Notes: generated by a model not told the origin, from the letters alone. A stretch of DNA of 64,000 nt from Acidimicrobiales bacterium (GCA_035546775.1 DASZWD010000004.1:35126-99125), one strand, 5' to 3'. Shown: positions 42,217-50,457, counted from the stretch's first letter. Program-made: numbers and translations.

Positions 42217-43337
42217 GTCACCTGTTCGTCACCAACGACTTCCCGCCCAAGGTCGGCGGCATCCAGAACATGCTGTGGGAGCTGTGGCGCCGGCTGCCCG
42301 AGGGCCGCGCCCACATCCTCACCACCACCTACGACGGCGACGCCGCCTTCGACGCCGTGCAGCACTATCCGATCGAGCGCCACGGCTCGGTCCTGCTGCC
42401 GACGCCGGCCACCCGCCGCCTCATCGACGACACCGCGGCGCGCGTCGGCGCCAACCTCGTCGTCCTCGACCCGGCGCACATCGTCGGTCTGCTCGGCCCG
42501 TCGCTCCAGCGCCCGTACGCGCTCATGGTGCACGGCGCCGAGTTGTCGATCCCGGCGCGTACGCCGGGGTACAGCGTCGCCCTGCGCCGCGCCATGCGCG
42601 GCGCCCGCCTCATCATCGCCGCGGGACCGTGGGTGGCGCGTGAAGCCCAGGCGATCGCCCCCGACGTCGACGTGGTCGACATCCCGCCGGGCGTCGACGT
42701 CGACGCCTTCCGCCCGCCGACACCCGACGAGCGCGCCGCGGCGCGCCACCGCCTCGGCGTCGCCTCCGACGCCGAGGTCGTCCTGCACCTCAGCCGGCTC
42801 GTGCCGCGCAAGGGCGCCGACACGTTGATCCGCGCCGTGGCCAAGCTGGCACCGTCGCGACCCAAGCTCGTCGCCCTGATCGCTTGGGGCCGCGGGCGCG
42901 ACGAGGGCCGGCTGCGGCGCCTCGCCGAGAAACTGCACGCGCCGGTGCGCTTCGTCGGGCGCGTGCCCAACGGCGAGCTCACCGCCACCTACGGCGCCGC
43001 CGACGTGTTCAGTCACGTGTGCCGCAACCGCTGGGGCGGCCTCGAGCAGGAGGGCTTCGGCATCATCTTCCTCGAGGCCGCCGCGTGCGGCGTGCCGCAG
43101 ATCGCCGGCAACTCCGGCGGCGCGGGCGACGCCGTGCTCGACGGGGTCACCGGGTTCGTGATCGACCCCGCCACCGACGCCGCCGCCGTGGCGGCGCGCC
43201 TCGCCGAATTGCTGGACAACCCCGAGCGGCGCGCCGAGATGGGCAAGGCGGCGCGCCAGCGCGCCGTGCTCGACTTCGCCTACGACGACCTGGCCGCCAA
43301 GCTCGACGTCGCCCTCACCAAAGCCGAGCAGGCGTGA
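42213..43337 (+). CDS. GT4-family mannosyltransferase, PimB-like
   Basis: A 374-residue GT-B glycosyltransferase. HLFVTNDFPPKVGGIQNMLW is the N-terminal acceptor-site motif shared with PimB; VDIPPGVDVDAFRPP, VVLHLSRLVPRKGADTLIRA and EGFGIIFLEAAACGVPQIAG (the E-x7-E donor motif) identify GT4. PimB adds mannose from GDP-mannose to phosphatidylinositol monomannoside at the inner membrane face. Its place at the head of an operon with small membrane proteins suggests cell-envelope glycolipid synthesis. The ATG overlaps the queG stop and the stop overlaps the next GTG. The exact donor and acceptor are inferred. Confidence 0.85.
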   Translation: MSHLFVTNDFPPKVGGIQNMLWELWRRLPEGRAHILTTTYDGDAAFDAVQHYPIERHGSVLLPTPATRRLIDDTAARVGANLVVLDPAHIVGLLGPSLQRPYALMVHGAELSIPARTPGYSVALRRAMRGARLIIAAGPWVAREAQAIAPDVDVVDIPPGVDVDAFRPPTPDERAAARHRLGVASDAEVVLHLSRLVPRKGADTLIRAVAKLAPSRPKLVALIAWGRGRDEGRLRRLAEKLHAPVRFVGRVPNGELTATYGAADVFSHVCRNRWGGLEQEGFGIIFLEAAACGVPQIAGNSGGAGDAVLDGVTGFVIDPATDAAAVAARLAELLDNPERRAEMGKAARQRAVLDFAYDDLAAKLDVALTKAEQA

Positions 43338-43717
43338 ACGAGGAGCGCGTCGCCATCGCCAGCACGGTGCTGTTCGGCGTCGTCGTACTCCTGGGTGCGC
43401 TGTCCGCGTTCGGACGATCCCTGGTGGTGGTGCTCTCGGCGGTGATGTTCCTCGGCGGCGCAGTGCTCATGGCCGCCGCGTTGGTGATCGCGGCGGGGCG
43501 CAGCCGCGAGTTCGTGATCGCGGTGGGCGACGTGTTCTTTCGCGTCCCGCGGGCGTTCATCGTGTGCTTCGGCGTGCAGATCGTCGCCGCCTTCGCCAGC
43601 GCCGGCGCCCACCCCAACACCGGCGCCGCCTTCGCCATCCTGGCCCCGGTGTTCGGCCTTGGGATCATGGGATTGTGGGGGGCGCGTCACGGGCAGTTCC
43701 CGGCGCGAGAGACTTGA
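43334..43717 (+). CDS. Four-helix membrane protein, unknown function
   Basis: A 127-residue membrane protein with hydrophobic segments VAIASTVLFGVVVLLGALSA, LVVVLSAVMFLGGAVLMAAA, AFIVCFGVQIVAAFAS and AAFAILAPVFGLGIMGLWGA. The GTG at 43334 overlaps the stop of the glycosyltransferase gene (GTGA), so it is coupled to it. No family is recognised. The most useful clue is its position between a PimB-like transferase and an SRPBCC protein, which suggests an envelope-related role. Confidence 0.7.
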   Translation: MNEERVAIASTVLFGVVVLLGALSAFGRSLVVVLSAVMFLGGAVLMAAALVIAAGRSREFVIAVGDVFFRVPRAFIVCFGVQIVAAFASAGAHPNTGAAFAILAPVFGLGIMGLWGARHGQFPARET

Positions 43718-43720
43718 GGC

Positions 43721-43966
43721 GTGGGATGGGTCTTGCTCGTGTTCGGGATGGAGTTCCCGGGCATCGTGGCGTTGACCGACTGCTACCAGAGGGCGCCCGA
43801 GCGGTTTGCCGGCGGCGAGCGGGACAAGGGAGCGTGGTTCCGCTGGCTCGTCGTCGCCCTGTTTTTGATGCCGATTGGCGTCGGGTACGGCATTCTGCTC
43901 GGCTATCACTGGAATGTGATCAAGCGGCAACCCTTCGCCGACCCGATTGTGGAAGACGACGAGTGA
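43721..43966 (+). CDS. Small membrane protein, unknown function
   Basis: An 81-residue protein: one segment GWVLLVFGMEFPGIVALTDC, a charged middle (RAPERFAGGERDKGAWF), and a second segment WLVVALFLMPIGVGYGILLG, with an acidic C-terminus (DPIVEDDE). The GTG at 43721 starts 3 nt after the previous stop. A 10-nt direct repeat GAGTGACCAA surrounds its stop and the next gene's start (43961-43970 and 43975-43984). No family is recognised. Confidence 0.65.
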   Translation: MGWVLLVFGMEFPGIVALTDCYQRAPERFAGGERDKGAWFRWLVVALFLMPIGVGYGILLGYHWNVIKRQPFADPIVEDDE

Positions 43967-43972
43967 CCAACG

Positions 43973-44419
43973 ATGAGTGACCAAGCAACCGAATCGATCG
44001 TCGTGGCGGCGCCGCCGGAGCGCGTCTTCGCCGTCGTCACCGACTTCCCGAACTACCCCACGTGGGCGGCCGACATCAAAGAGGTGACCGTCGTCGACGC
44101 CGACCCCGACGGCACGGCACACAAGGTCCGTTTCCGCGCCGCCGCCTTCGGCCGCTCGACGGCCTACACCCTCGCCTACGACTACTCCGCCGCCCCGAAC
44201 AAGCTGTCGTGGGTTCAGGAGACGGGTGACATCACCGCCCGCATCGACGGCACGTATGACTTCGAGCGCGTTCCCGAGGGCACCAAGGTCACCTACCACC
44301 TCGAGGTCGACCTCAAGTTCCCCGTCCCCGGCTTCATCAAGCAACGCGCCGCCCAGCGCATCGTGGGCACCGCGCTGCGCCAGCTGCGCATGCGAGTGGA
44401 GGCGCTCGCCAAAACGTGA
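43973..44419 (+). CDS. SRPBCC-fold (polyketide cyclase/dehydrase-like) protein
   Basis: A 148-residue START-like ligand-binding protein. ATESIVVAAPPERVFAVVTD, DFPNYPTWAADIKEVTVVDA and VTYHLEVDLKFPVPGFIKQR follow the helix-grip fold of the polyketide_cyc family. It would bind a lipid or other hydrophobic molecule. The conserved order SRPBCC, ArsA-like ATPase, ROK kinase is also seen in streptomycetes, so the group may act together, but the joint function is not established. It overlaps the next gene by 4 nt. Confidence 0.85.
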   Translation: MSDQATESIVVAAPPERVFAVVTDFPNYPTWAADIKEVTVVDADPDGTAHKVRFRAAAFGRSTAYTLAYDYSAAPNKLSWVQETGDITARIDGTYDFERVPEGTKVTYHLEVDLKFPVPGFIKQRAAQRIVGTALRQLRMRVEALAKT

Positions 44420-45573
44420 GCCGCGTCCTCCTCTTCACGGGCAAAGGGGGAGTGGGCAAGACGACGGTGTCGGCGGCCACGGCGCTGGCGTGTGCCGAGC
44501 AGGGCCAGCGCGTGCTCGTCATGTCGACGGACCCGGCGCACTCGCTCGCCGACTCCTTCGCCGCCGACCTCGGCTCGGTGCCCACGCCGATCGTCGCCAA
44601 CCTCGACGGCATGCAGCTCGACGCCACCGAGCGCCTCGAAGAGGTGTGGGGCGACATCCAGCGCTACATCGCCGAGTTGCTGCACTGGGTCGGCGTCGAA
44701 GGCATCGAAGCCGAGGAGCTGTCGGTCATCCCCGGCCTCGACGAAGTCTTCAGCCTCGGCGACATCCGCACCGCCGACGCGTCGGGCCGCTACGACGTCA
44801 TCGTCGTGGACTGCGGCCCGACCGCCGAGACGATCCGCTTCCTCTCGCTGCCGGAAATCCTGAGTTGGTACATCGAGCGCGTCGTGCCGATCGAGAAGCG
44901 GGTGACGGGTTTGCTGCGCCCGATGCTGTCGACGGTCACGTCGCTGCCCATCGCCGGCGACGACGTGTTCGACGCCGCCACCCGCTTCCTGCGCCAACTC
45001 GACGGCGTGCGCGAGCTGCTGAGCGACGGCACGCGTTCGAGCGTGCGCGTCGTGGTCAACCCCGAGCGCATGGTGATCGCCGAGGCGCGCCGCACCGTCA
45101 CCTACCTCAACCTGTTCGGCTACAACCTCGACGCCGTCGTGGCCAACAAGCTGTTGCCCGACGACATCACCGATCCGTGGTTCGCGCAGTGGAAGGCCAC
45201 CCACACCGCCCACCTCGAAACCATCGAAGCCGACTTCGCCCCATTGCCCGTGCTGCGCGCCGACCTGGCGGCCGACGAGTTGTGCGGCCTCGACGGCCTG
45301 CGCGCCTTCGCCGCCGCCCTTTACGGCGAGCAGCCGCCGGCGGCGGTGCTGCACTCCCAGCAGCCGCTGCGCTTCGAAGGCACGACGCTGTTCGTGCGGT
45401 TGCCCTTCGCCACGCGCGACGATCTCGACGTGGCGCGCTCGGGGAACGAACTGCTGATCCGCGTCGGCCCGCAGCGGCGCCGCATCGTGCTGCCCGATTC
45501 CCTGGCCCGGCGCGGGGTCCTCTCCGCCCGCCTGATCGACGACGAGCTGAAAGTTGTATTCGATGGAAATTGA
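44416..45573 (+). CDS. ArsA/GET3-like ATPase
   Basis: A 385-residue SIMIBI ATPase. The P-loop is LLFTGKGGVGKTTVSAATAL, switch I STDPAHSLADSF, and the Walker B-like stretch VIVVDCGPTAETIRFLSLPE; a C-terminal small domain (about 310-385, VRLPFATRDDLDVARSGNEL) resembles the alpha-crystallin-like domain found in many bacterial and plastid ArsA proteins. The arsenite-binding cysteine triad is missing, so arsenic resistance is unlikely. A role in membrane-protein or lipid-protein delivery is more consistent with its neighbours. The GTG at 44416 overlaps the previous stop. Confidence 0.88.
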   Translation: MSRVLLFTGKGGVGKTTVSAATALACAEQGQRVLVMSTDPAHSLADSFAADLGSVPTPIVANLDGMQLDATERLEEVWGDIQRYIAELLHWVGVEGIEAEELSVIPGLDEVFSLGDIRTADASGRYDVIVVDCGPTAETIRFLSLPEILSWYIERVVPIEKRVTGLLRPMLSTVTSLPIAGDDVFDAATRFLRQLDGVRELLSDGTRSSVRVVVNPERMVIAEARRTVTYLNLFGYNLDAVVANKLLPDDITDPWFAQWKATHTAHLETIEADFAPLPVLRADLAADELCGLDGLRAFAAALYGEQPPAAVLHSQQPLRFEGTTLFVRLPFATRDDLDVARSGNELLIRVGPQRRRIVLPDSLARRGVLSARLIDDELKVVFDGN

Positions 45574-45766
45574 CGACCGCGTCACCGAGGCGATGGCGCA
45601 CGTGCAGAAAGCGGGCCTCGAGCTCATCGCGGCGATGCGCAACGCCCTCGACGTCGCCGAGGACATCCTCGGTGACCCGCAGGCGGTGACGACCCTCATG
45701 CGCGGCGCGGCCGAAGCGGCGAAGGTGGCCACCGAACGCGTGCAGCGGATCCCCGTTGACGACTGA
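45563..45766 (+). CDS. Small helical protein of the ArsA-glucokinase cluster
   Basis: A 67-residue, mostly helical acidic protein (EIDDRVTEAMAHVQKAGLEL, AMRNALDVAEDILGDPQAVT). The ATG at 45563 lies 11 nt inside the ArsA-like gene and its stop overlaps the ROK gene start, giving a fully coupled operon. Similar short proteins occur at this position in other actinobacteria without assigned function. It may be a subunit or adaptor of the ArsA-like ATPase; this is inference from linkage only. Confidence 0.65.
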   Translation: MEIDDRVTEAMAHVQKAGLELIAAMRNALDVAEDILGDPQAVTTLMRGAAEAAKVATERVQRIPVDD

Positions 45767-46664
45767 CGCCTCCGTCTACGTCGGCGTCGACGTGGGCGGC
45801 ACCAAGGTGCTGGCGCTCGCCCTCGGATCATCCGGCGACGACGTGCGCGGCGACGCCCGCGTCCCCACCCCCGACACGGCCGACGGCCTGCTCGACGCCA
45901 TCGTCGGCACGGCCACGCAGGCGGCGACGGAGGCGGGCGCACTCGTCGCCGGTGTTGCCGTCGGCGTGCCCGGCCTCGTCGACGCCAACGGCGTGATGCG
46001 CTTCGCCGCCAACCTGCCGGGCCTCGTCGAGCTGCCGCTGCGCCAGACGCTGTCGGCGCGCCTCGGCGTGCCGGTGGTGATCGACAACGACGCCAACGTC
46101 GCCGCCTGGGGCGAGCGCTGCGTCGGCGCCGGCGCGGGGGCCGACGACATGTTGATGGTCACCATCGGCACCGGGATCGGCGGCGGCATCGTGCTCGGCG
46201 GCGAGCTGTACCGCGGCGCCCACGGCATGGCGGGCGAGATCGGCCATACCGTCGTGCAACTCGACGGCGAGCCGTGCCACTGCGGCCAGCGCGGCTGCTG
46301 GGAGCGCTACGCGTCGGGCAGCGCGCTCAACCGTCTGGCGCGCGACGCCGGGTTCGACTCGAGCGAGATGGTGGTGGCCCGCGCCGGCGAGAACGACGAG
46401 TCCGCGCTCGAGGTGATGCAGACGTTCACGCGCTGGATGGCGATCGGTCTCGCCGGCCTCGTCAACACGCTCGATCCGTCCGTCGTCGTGCTCGGCGGCG
46501 GCCTGGTCGAAGCCGGCGACTTGCTGCTCAACCCGCTGCGCGAATGGCTGGCCAAACTCATCGAAGGCGGCGAGCACCGCCCGCGGGTACCACTCCTGCC
46601 GGCGACGCTCGGAGAGCGCGCCGGGGCCATCGGAGCGGCCCTGCTGGCCCGCGCGTCAGTGTGA
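45756..46664 (+). CDS. ROK-family glucokinase
   Basis: A 302-residue ROK kinase. VYVGVDVGGTKVLALAL is the phosphate-binding N-terminus; VVIDNDANVAAWGERCVGAG carries the catalytic Asp; MVTIGTGIGGGIVLGGELYR, GHTVVQLDGEPCHCGQRG and CWERYASGSAL include the His and CxCGxxGC zinc site that define ROK glucokinases. It phosphorylates glucose with ATP or polyphosphate. The start is TTG at 45756, within the previous gene. It closes the operon begun at 42213, and a strong hairpin lies 69 nt after the stop. Confidence 0.92.
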   Translation: MTTDASVYVGVDVGGTKVLALALGSSGDDVRGDARVPTPDTADGLLDAIVGTATQAATEAGALVAGVAVGVPGLVDANGVMRFAANLPGLVELPLRQTLSARLGVPVVIDNDANVAAWGERCVGAGAGADDMLMVTIGTGIGGGIVLGGELYRGAHGMAGEIGHTVVQLDGEPCHCGQRGCWERYASGSALNRLARDAGFDSSEMVVARAGENDESALEVMQTFTRWMAIGLAGLVNTLDPSVVVLGGGLVEAGDLLLNPLREWLAKLIEGGEHRPRVPLLPATLGERAGAIGAALLARASV

Positions 46665-46732
46665 CGGGAGTCACACGAAATTTTCTGAAAATCACCGTAA
46701 GTTCCGTCTTCAGGAGCGTTTTCTTTCCAGAT

Positions 46733-46779
46733 CGAAACCCGAGCCTCGGGGCACCCCAGCCCCCCGAGGCTCGGGTTCG
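46733..46779 (+). terminator. Terminator-like hairpin after the glucokinase operon
   Basis: CGAAACCCGAGCCTCGGGG (46733-46751) pairs with CCCCGAGGCTCGGGTTCG (46762-46779), leaving one bulged A and a 10-nt loop. The stem of about 18 bp follows an unusually AT-rich 68-nt stretch (46665-46732) that includes the small inverted repeat ATTTTC-T-GAAAAT. There is no T tract after the stem. It could end the operon transcript, or a short RNA from the AT-rich stretch. Confidence 0.7.
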
Positions 46780-46809
46780 TTCGCGTCCGGGGACCCGTAG
46801 GCTGCGCCC

Positions 46810-47508
46810 GTGAAGATCGGCATCACCCTCCCGCAGTTCAGCGCCGACCCGCACCGGATGATCGCGGCGGCCCGCCGCGCCGAAGCCGCCGGCATCGACG
46901 GCGTGTTCGTCTACGACCACTACCCGCGCCCCGACCGTCCCGAGGCGCAGCACGGCCTCACCATGCTCGGCGCGCTCGCCGTCGCCACCGAGCGGATCGA
47001 CGTGGGTTTGCTCGTCGCCCGCGTCGGCGTCGTGCCCGACCGCGTGCTGCTGAGCCAGATCCACACCGCGGCGCGCCTCGCCGGCCCCGAGCGGTTCATC
47101 GCCGGCCTGGGCGTGGGCGATCGCGAGTCCGACACCGAAGACGTCGCCATCGGCATCACGCGGCCGTCGCTGGACGAGCGCTTCGCCCGCCTCGAGTTCG
47201 TCGCCGCCACGTTGCGCAGCGAGTTCGGTCTCGAGGTGTGGCTGGCGGGCAAGAGCGCGCGGGCGCGCCAGGTCGCCGCGGCCCTCGGCGTCACCCGGAA
47301 CCTGTGGGACCCGAGCGACGAGTTGATCAAGCACGCCGTGAGCGAGGGGCCCGTCACGTGGGGGGCGACGGGCGACGTCGAGGCCGACAAGTTGCGCTCG
47401 CTGGCGGATCTGGGCGTCGGCTACGCGGTGGTGGCGCCACTGAAGGCGGGCGCGCCCGACGCGGCGGAACGCGTAATGAGTGCGAAGGACCGTGCTGGGC
47501 TCACGTAG
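46810..47508 (+). CDS. LLM-class (F420-dependent type) oxidoreductase
   Basis: A 232-residue luciferase-like TIM-barrel protein, shorter than the typical 280-340. KIGITLPQFSADPHRMIAAA and GIDGVFVYDHYPRPDR form the first strands; ERIDVGLLVARVGVVPDRVL and ERFIAGLGVGDRESD are conserved cofactor-side segments. In actinobacteria most such proteins use coenzyme F420, some FMN. The GTG at 46810 is preceded by the hairpin region. The substrate is unknown. Confidence 0.85.
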   Translation: MKIGITLPQFSADPHRMIAAARRAEAAGIDGVFVYDHYPRPDRPEAQHGLTMLGALAVATERIDVGLLVARVGVVPDRVLLSQIHTAARLAGPERFIAGLGVGDRESDTEDVAIGITRPSLDERFARLEFVAATLRSEFGLEVWLAGKSARARQVAAALGVTRNLWDPSDELIKHAVSEGPVTWGATGDVEADKLRSLADLGVGYAVVAPLKAGAPDAAERVMSAKDRAGLT

Positions 47509-47520
47509 CCTTGAATCCCT

Positions 47521-48696
47521 ATGGATTTCCGCCGAATCACGGGGTTGCCCCCGTATGTCTTCACGATCATCGACGGACTGAAGCTGCAGCAGCGCCGCGC
47601 AGGCGTCGACGTCATCGACCTCGGCTTCGGTAACCCCGACATTCCGTCGCCCGAGATCGCCGTGGAGAAGCTGACGGAAGCAGCGCACAACTCGCGCAAC
47701 CATCGTTACTCGTCGTCCCGCGGCATCCCCAAGCTGCGTGAAGCCGTGAGCGCGCTGTACAAGCGCAAGTTCGACGTCGACCTCGATCCCGAGACCGAAG
47801 TCCTGAGCGTGATCGGCGCCAAGGAAGGCCTGTCGCATCTGATGTGGGTGCTCGTCGGGCCGGGCGACAGTGCGTTCGTGCCGTCGCCGAGCTATCCGAT
47901 CCATATCTACGCGCCGCTCTTCGCCGGCGCCGACGTACAGCAGATCCGCCTCGGCCACGGCGAGGACTTCTGGACGAACCTGATGGACGCGTGGGAGCAG
48001 CAGTGGCCCAAGCCGCGGGTGATCATCATGTCGTTCCCGCACAACCCCACCACGACGACCGTCGACCTCGACTGGATGCAGCGCATCGTCGACTTCGCCC
48101 GCGAGAACGACGTCATCCTCGTGCACGACTTCGCCTACTCCGACACCTACTTCGAGGAGGGCGCGGCGCCCTCGATCCTGCAGGTGCCCGGCGCCAAGGA
48201 CGTCGCCGTCGAGTTCTACACGATGACGAAGTCGTTCTCGATGGCCGGCTGGCGCGTGGCGTTCATGGTCGGCAACGCCGAAGTCGTCGCCGCGTTGCAG
48301 AAGCTCAAGTCGTACCTCGACTACGGCACGTTCCAGCCGATCCAGATCGCGGCCACCGTCACCATGAACGAGGCGCCGGACTACCCGCTCGAAGTCAACG
48401 AGATCTACCTCAGCCGCCGCAACGCGCTGTGCGACGGGCTCAACCGCATCGGCTGGCCGATCGAACCGCCAAAGGGGACGATGTTCGTGTGGGCGCCGAT
48501 CCCTGAGCCCTACAAGGACATGGGCAGCCTCGAGTTCGCCAAGATGCTCGTGACCGAAGCCGAGGTGGCAGTGTCGCCCGGCGTCGGGTTCGGCCCCGGC
48601 GGTGAAGGCTTCGTGCGCTTCGCGTTGATCGAGAACGAGCAGCGCATCAACCAGGCCGTGCGCAACCTCAAGAAGGCCCTCGTCAAGCTCGGTTGA
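47521..48696 (+). CDS. Class I/II aminotransferase, AlaC-like
   Basis: A 391-residue PLP enzyme of fold type [21 protein letters not shown] is the N-terminus typical of AlaC and LL-diaminopimelate-aminotransferase-like proteins; [27 protein letters not shown] and [20 protein letters not shown] follow, with the Schiff-base Lys in [23 protein letters not shown] provides the substrate-carboxylate Arg. AlaC makes alanine from pyruvate and glutamate. The ATG at 47521 is 12 nt after the LLM gene, so the two are probably cotranscribed. Confidence 0.92.
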   Translation: MDFRRITGLPPYVFTIIDGLKLQQRRAGVDVIDLGFGNPDIPSPEIAVEKLTEAAHNSRNHRYSSSRGIPKLREAVSALYKRKFDVDLDPETEVLSVIGAKEGLSHLMWVLVGPGDSAFVPSPSYPIHIYAPLFAGADVQQIRLGHGEDFWTNLMDAWEQQWPKPRVIIMSFPHNPTTTTVDLDWMQRIVDFARENDVILVHDFAYSDTYFEEGAAPSILQVPGAKDVAVEFYTMTKSFSMAGWRVAFMVGNAEVVAALQKLKSYLDYGTFQPIQIAATVTMNEAPDYPLEVNEIYLSRRNALCDGLNRIGWPIEPPKGTMFVWAPIPEPYKDMGSLEFAKMLVTEAEVAVSPGVGFGPGGEGFVRFALIENEQRINQAVRNLKKALVKLG

Positions 48697-48717
48697 TCGG
48701 CGCGGGCCGCCCCGCGG

Positions 48718-49323
48718 CTACGCGCGCACGACGGCGCCGCGCAGGCCGCCGAGGCAGAAGTCGACCGCCGCGTCGCCGATCGTCTGGGGGCTTTCGCCCT
48801 GCCCGAGCACGAACACCCGGGCGAGGTGGTTGGTCACGCCCAAGATGGCGTGGCTGATCACGGTGGGGTCGCCGTCGGCGAGGGAGCCATCGGCGATGCC
48901 GTCCTTGACGTGCTTGGCCAGGTCGGCGACGGCGACTTCGCCGCCGCGGCGCAGGTGCGGGGCGAAGCGGTCCTCCGTCGCCGCGAACTGGATGAGCTGC
49001 ACGTAGGTGCGGTGCTCGGCGAGCCACTCGATCGAGCGACGGATGCCGGCCTCGATGCGTTCGAGCGGCGTCGACAGGCCGGCGATGGCGTCCTGCTGGG
49101 CCCGGCGCAGATCGAGCTGGCCCTCGGCGAGGATCTCGAGCAGCAGCTCTTCCTTCGACGAGAAGTACCAGTAGAAGACGCCCTTGCCCACCTGGAGGCC
49201 GTCCACGATGTCGGCCACCGACGTGGGGTGGTAGCCCCCGTCGGCAAAACGCCGCGCCGCGTACTCCATCAACTGATGACGGCGGTCACGGCCTCGCTGG
49301 GTCAGCTTGCGATTGTCCGACAT
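48718..49323 (-). CDS. TetR-family transcriptional repressor
   Basis: A 201-residue TetR regulator. The DNA-binding domain has RRHQLMEYAARRFADGGYHP, then TSVADIVDGLQVGKGVFYWY and FSSKEELLLEILAEG, a standard helix-turn-helix. The ligand domain (about 70-200) is divergent; short-chain acyl-CoA or similar ligands are common for this type. A perfect inverted repeat lies 24 nt upstream of the ATG at 49323, suggesting autoregulation. It converges with the aminotransferase. The regulated target beyond itself is not evident. Confidence 0.92.
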   Translation of the reverse strand: MSDNRKLTQRGRDRRHQLMEYAARRFADGGYHPTSVADIVDGLQVGKGVFYWYFSSKEELLLEILAEGQLDLRRAQQDAIAGLSTPLERIEAGIRRSIEWLAEHRTYVQLIQFAATEDRFAPHLRRGGEVAVADLAKHVKDGIADGSLADGDPTVISHAILGVTNHLARVFVLGQGESPQTIGDAAVDFCLGGLRGAVVRA

Positions 49324-49346
49324 CCCGCCGCGAAACGTAGCCGAGA

Positions 49347-49366
49347 ACTTGACCGCCCGGTCAAGT
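49347..49366. promoter_or_regulatory. TetR operator
   Basis: ACTTGACCG-CC-CGGTCAAGT is a perfect 9-bp inverted repeat with a 2-nt spacer, 24 nt upstream of the tetR start. Each half contains TTGACC, close to a -35 hexamer, so repressor binding would block RNA polymerase. The dyad TTGACCGnnCGGTCAA resembles operators of other actinobacterial TetR regulators. Confidence 0.8.
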
Positions 49367-49391
49367 CTTCCGCCGCCTCAACCCACCCTCG

Positions 49392-49446
49392 CCGACCGTG
49401 TGCATCTCCAGGACGGCTATGCCTGCCTGGAGATACACACGGTCGG
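49392..49446. repeat. Long palindrome upstream of DUF559 gene 2
   Basis: Arms 49392-49412 (CCGACCGTGTGCATCTCCAG and G) and 49426-49446 (CCTGGAGATACACACGGTCG and G) are inverted repeats with 20 of 21 positions matching around the 13-nt loop ACGGCTATGCCTG. It lies 40 nt before the gene start. The arms share GTGTGC with the palindrome at the gene's 3' end and with the one in queG. Confidence 0.88.
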
Positions 49447-49485
49447 GCTGTCGGCGCTGTTACACCCCGTCGACATAGTGCGTGG

Positions 49486-50445
49486 ATGCCGAAGGAGCCG
49501 CCTACCCGGGAGGAACTGCTCGCCAAACTCGCCGCGAAGAACGATTCCGTGGCGACCGTTCAACAACTTCGCGACATCGGCTACTCGAAGCAGGCGATTG
49601 CGACGGCGGTTGCCAAGGGTGTCTGGAAGCGGGTTCAGCACGGCGTGTACCTGCTGTCGGCCGGCAAGCCGACGTGGCGACAACAGGTCCGGGCGGCGCT
49701 TTTGGCCGCGGGCGACGAGGCACAGCTTCACGGCCGAGCGCTCGCAGCCTGGGCCAACGTCGACGGGGCAGTCGAGGGGCCGATCGAGATCGCGGTCAAG
49801 TACGGGACAAGGCCGAAGCCCGCCGGGGTCACCGTCCATCGGACCCGGCATCTGTCCAAGAGGCGAATGTACGGCGACGTGCCGGGGACGTCGGTCGAGC
49901 GGATGCTTGTCGACTACACCGCCAAGGTCGGCGTCGAGTTGGCCGAGCGGGCGGTCGAGCACGTGCTCACCCGCGGCCTCACCGCCGAGCGACGGATCTG
50001 GCGCGAGATCGCCGAGTTGGGCGACGCCGTGCCCGGCGTCGTCCGTCTCGCCCGGATCATGCTCGCCCGTCCCGACGGCAAGGCGGCGCGCAGCACGCTC
50101 GAACTCGAACTGTTCCGCATCGTCAAGCGCTACGGGCTGCCGCTGCCGGTGCGCAATCACGACGTGTGGGTCGACGGCGAGCACTTCGAGATCGACGCCG
50201 CTTACCTCGCCGAGATGGCCGCCATCGAGGCCGACAGCAAGCGCTGGCACTCCACCGCCAGCCAGACGGCGAAGGACAAGCGCCGCCAGGCCACGCTCGA
50301 AGCCGCCGGCTGGACCTTCGAGCGCTTCTCGTCGGCCGACATCTACGGCCGTCCCGAGTGGGTCGCCGAACGCATCCGCGCCCGCGTGTGCGGAGTTGTC
50401 CGTCCACAGGACGGAGAACTGCGCACACGGGCTGCGGCGTCGTAG
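49486..50445 (+). CDS. AbiEi-like HTH plus DUF559/Vsr-like nuclease-fold protein, copy 2
   Basis: A 319-residue paralogue of the gene at 29697. The N-terminal AbiEi-type winged helix is VQQLRDIGYSKQAIATAVAK with GVWKRVQHGVYLLSAG. The middle (about 60-200) is helical with VHRTRHLSKRRMYGDVPGTS. The C-terminal PD-(D/E)xK-like fold has GEHFEIDAAYLAEMAAIEAD (Asp and ExD), KDKRRQATLEAAGWTFERFS and then a helix. The ATG at 49486 is chosen (GTG 49480 possible). A palindrome precedes the gene and another overlaps its last codons, which therefore encode an atypical C-terminal tail (VCGVVRPQDGELRT). Nuclease function is inferred from fold. Confidence 0.78.
   Translation: MPKEPPTREELLAKLAAKNDSVATVQQLRDIGYSKQAIATAVAKGVWKRVQHGVYLLSAGKPTWRQQVRAALLAAGDEAQLHGRALAAWANVDGAVEGPIEIAVKYGTRPKPAGVTVHRTRHLSKRRMYGDVPGTSVERMLVDYTAKVGVELAERAVEHVLTRGLTAERRIWREIAELGDAVPGVVRLARIMLARPDGKAARSTLELELFRIVKRYGLPLPVRNHDVWVDGEHFEIDAAYLAEMAAIEADSKRWHSTASQTAKDKRRQATLEAAGWTFERFSSADIYGRPEWVAERIRARVCGVVRPQDGELRTRAAAS
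50385..50429. repeat. Palindrome overlapping the 3' end of DUF559 gene 2
   Basis: Arms 50385-50405 (CGTGTGCGGAGTTGTCCGTC and C) and 50409-50429 (GGACGGAGAACTGCGCACAC and G) match at 19 of 21 positions with the 3-nt loop ACA. It lies inside the coding sequence and ends 16 nt before the end of the stop codon. Its outer part matches the queG palindrome. Confidence 0.85.
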
Positions 50446-50457
50446 TCTTTCGCCGCG

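Noticed and set aside
44416..45573. Arsenite efflux ATPase function for the ArsA-like gene.
   Set aside because: The metal-binding cysteines are absent and no arsB, arsD or arsR gene is near.
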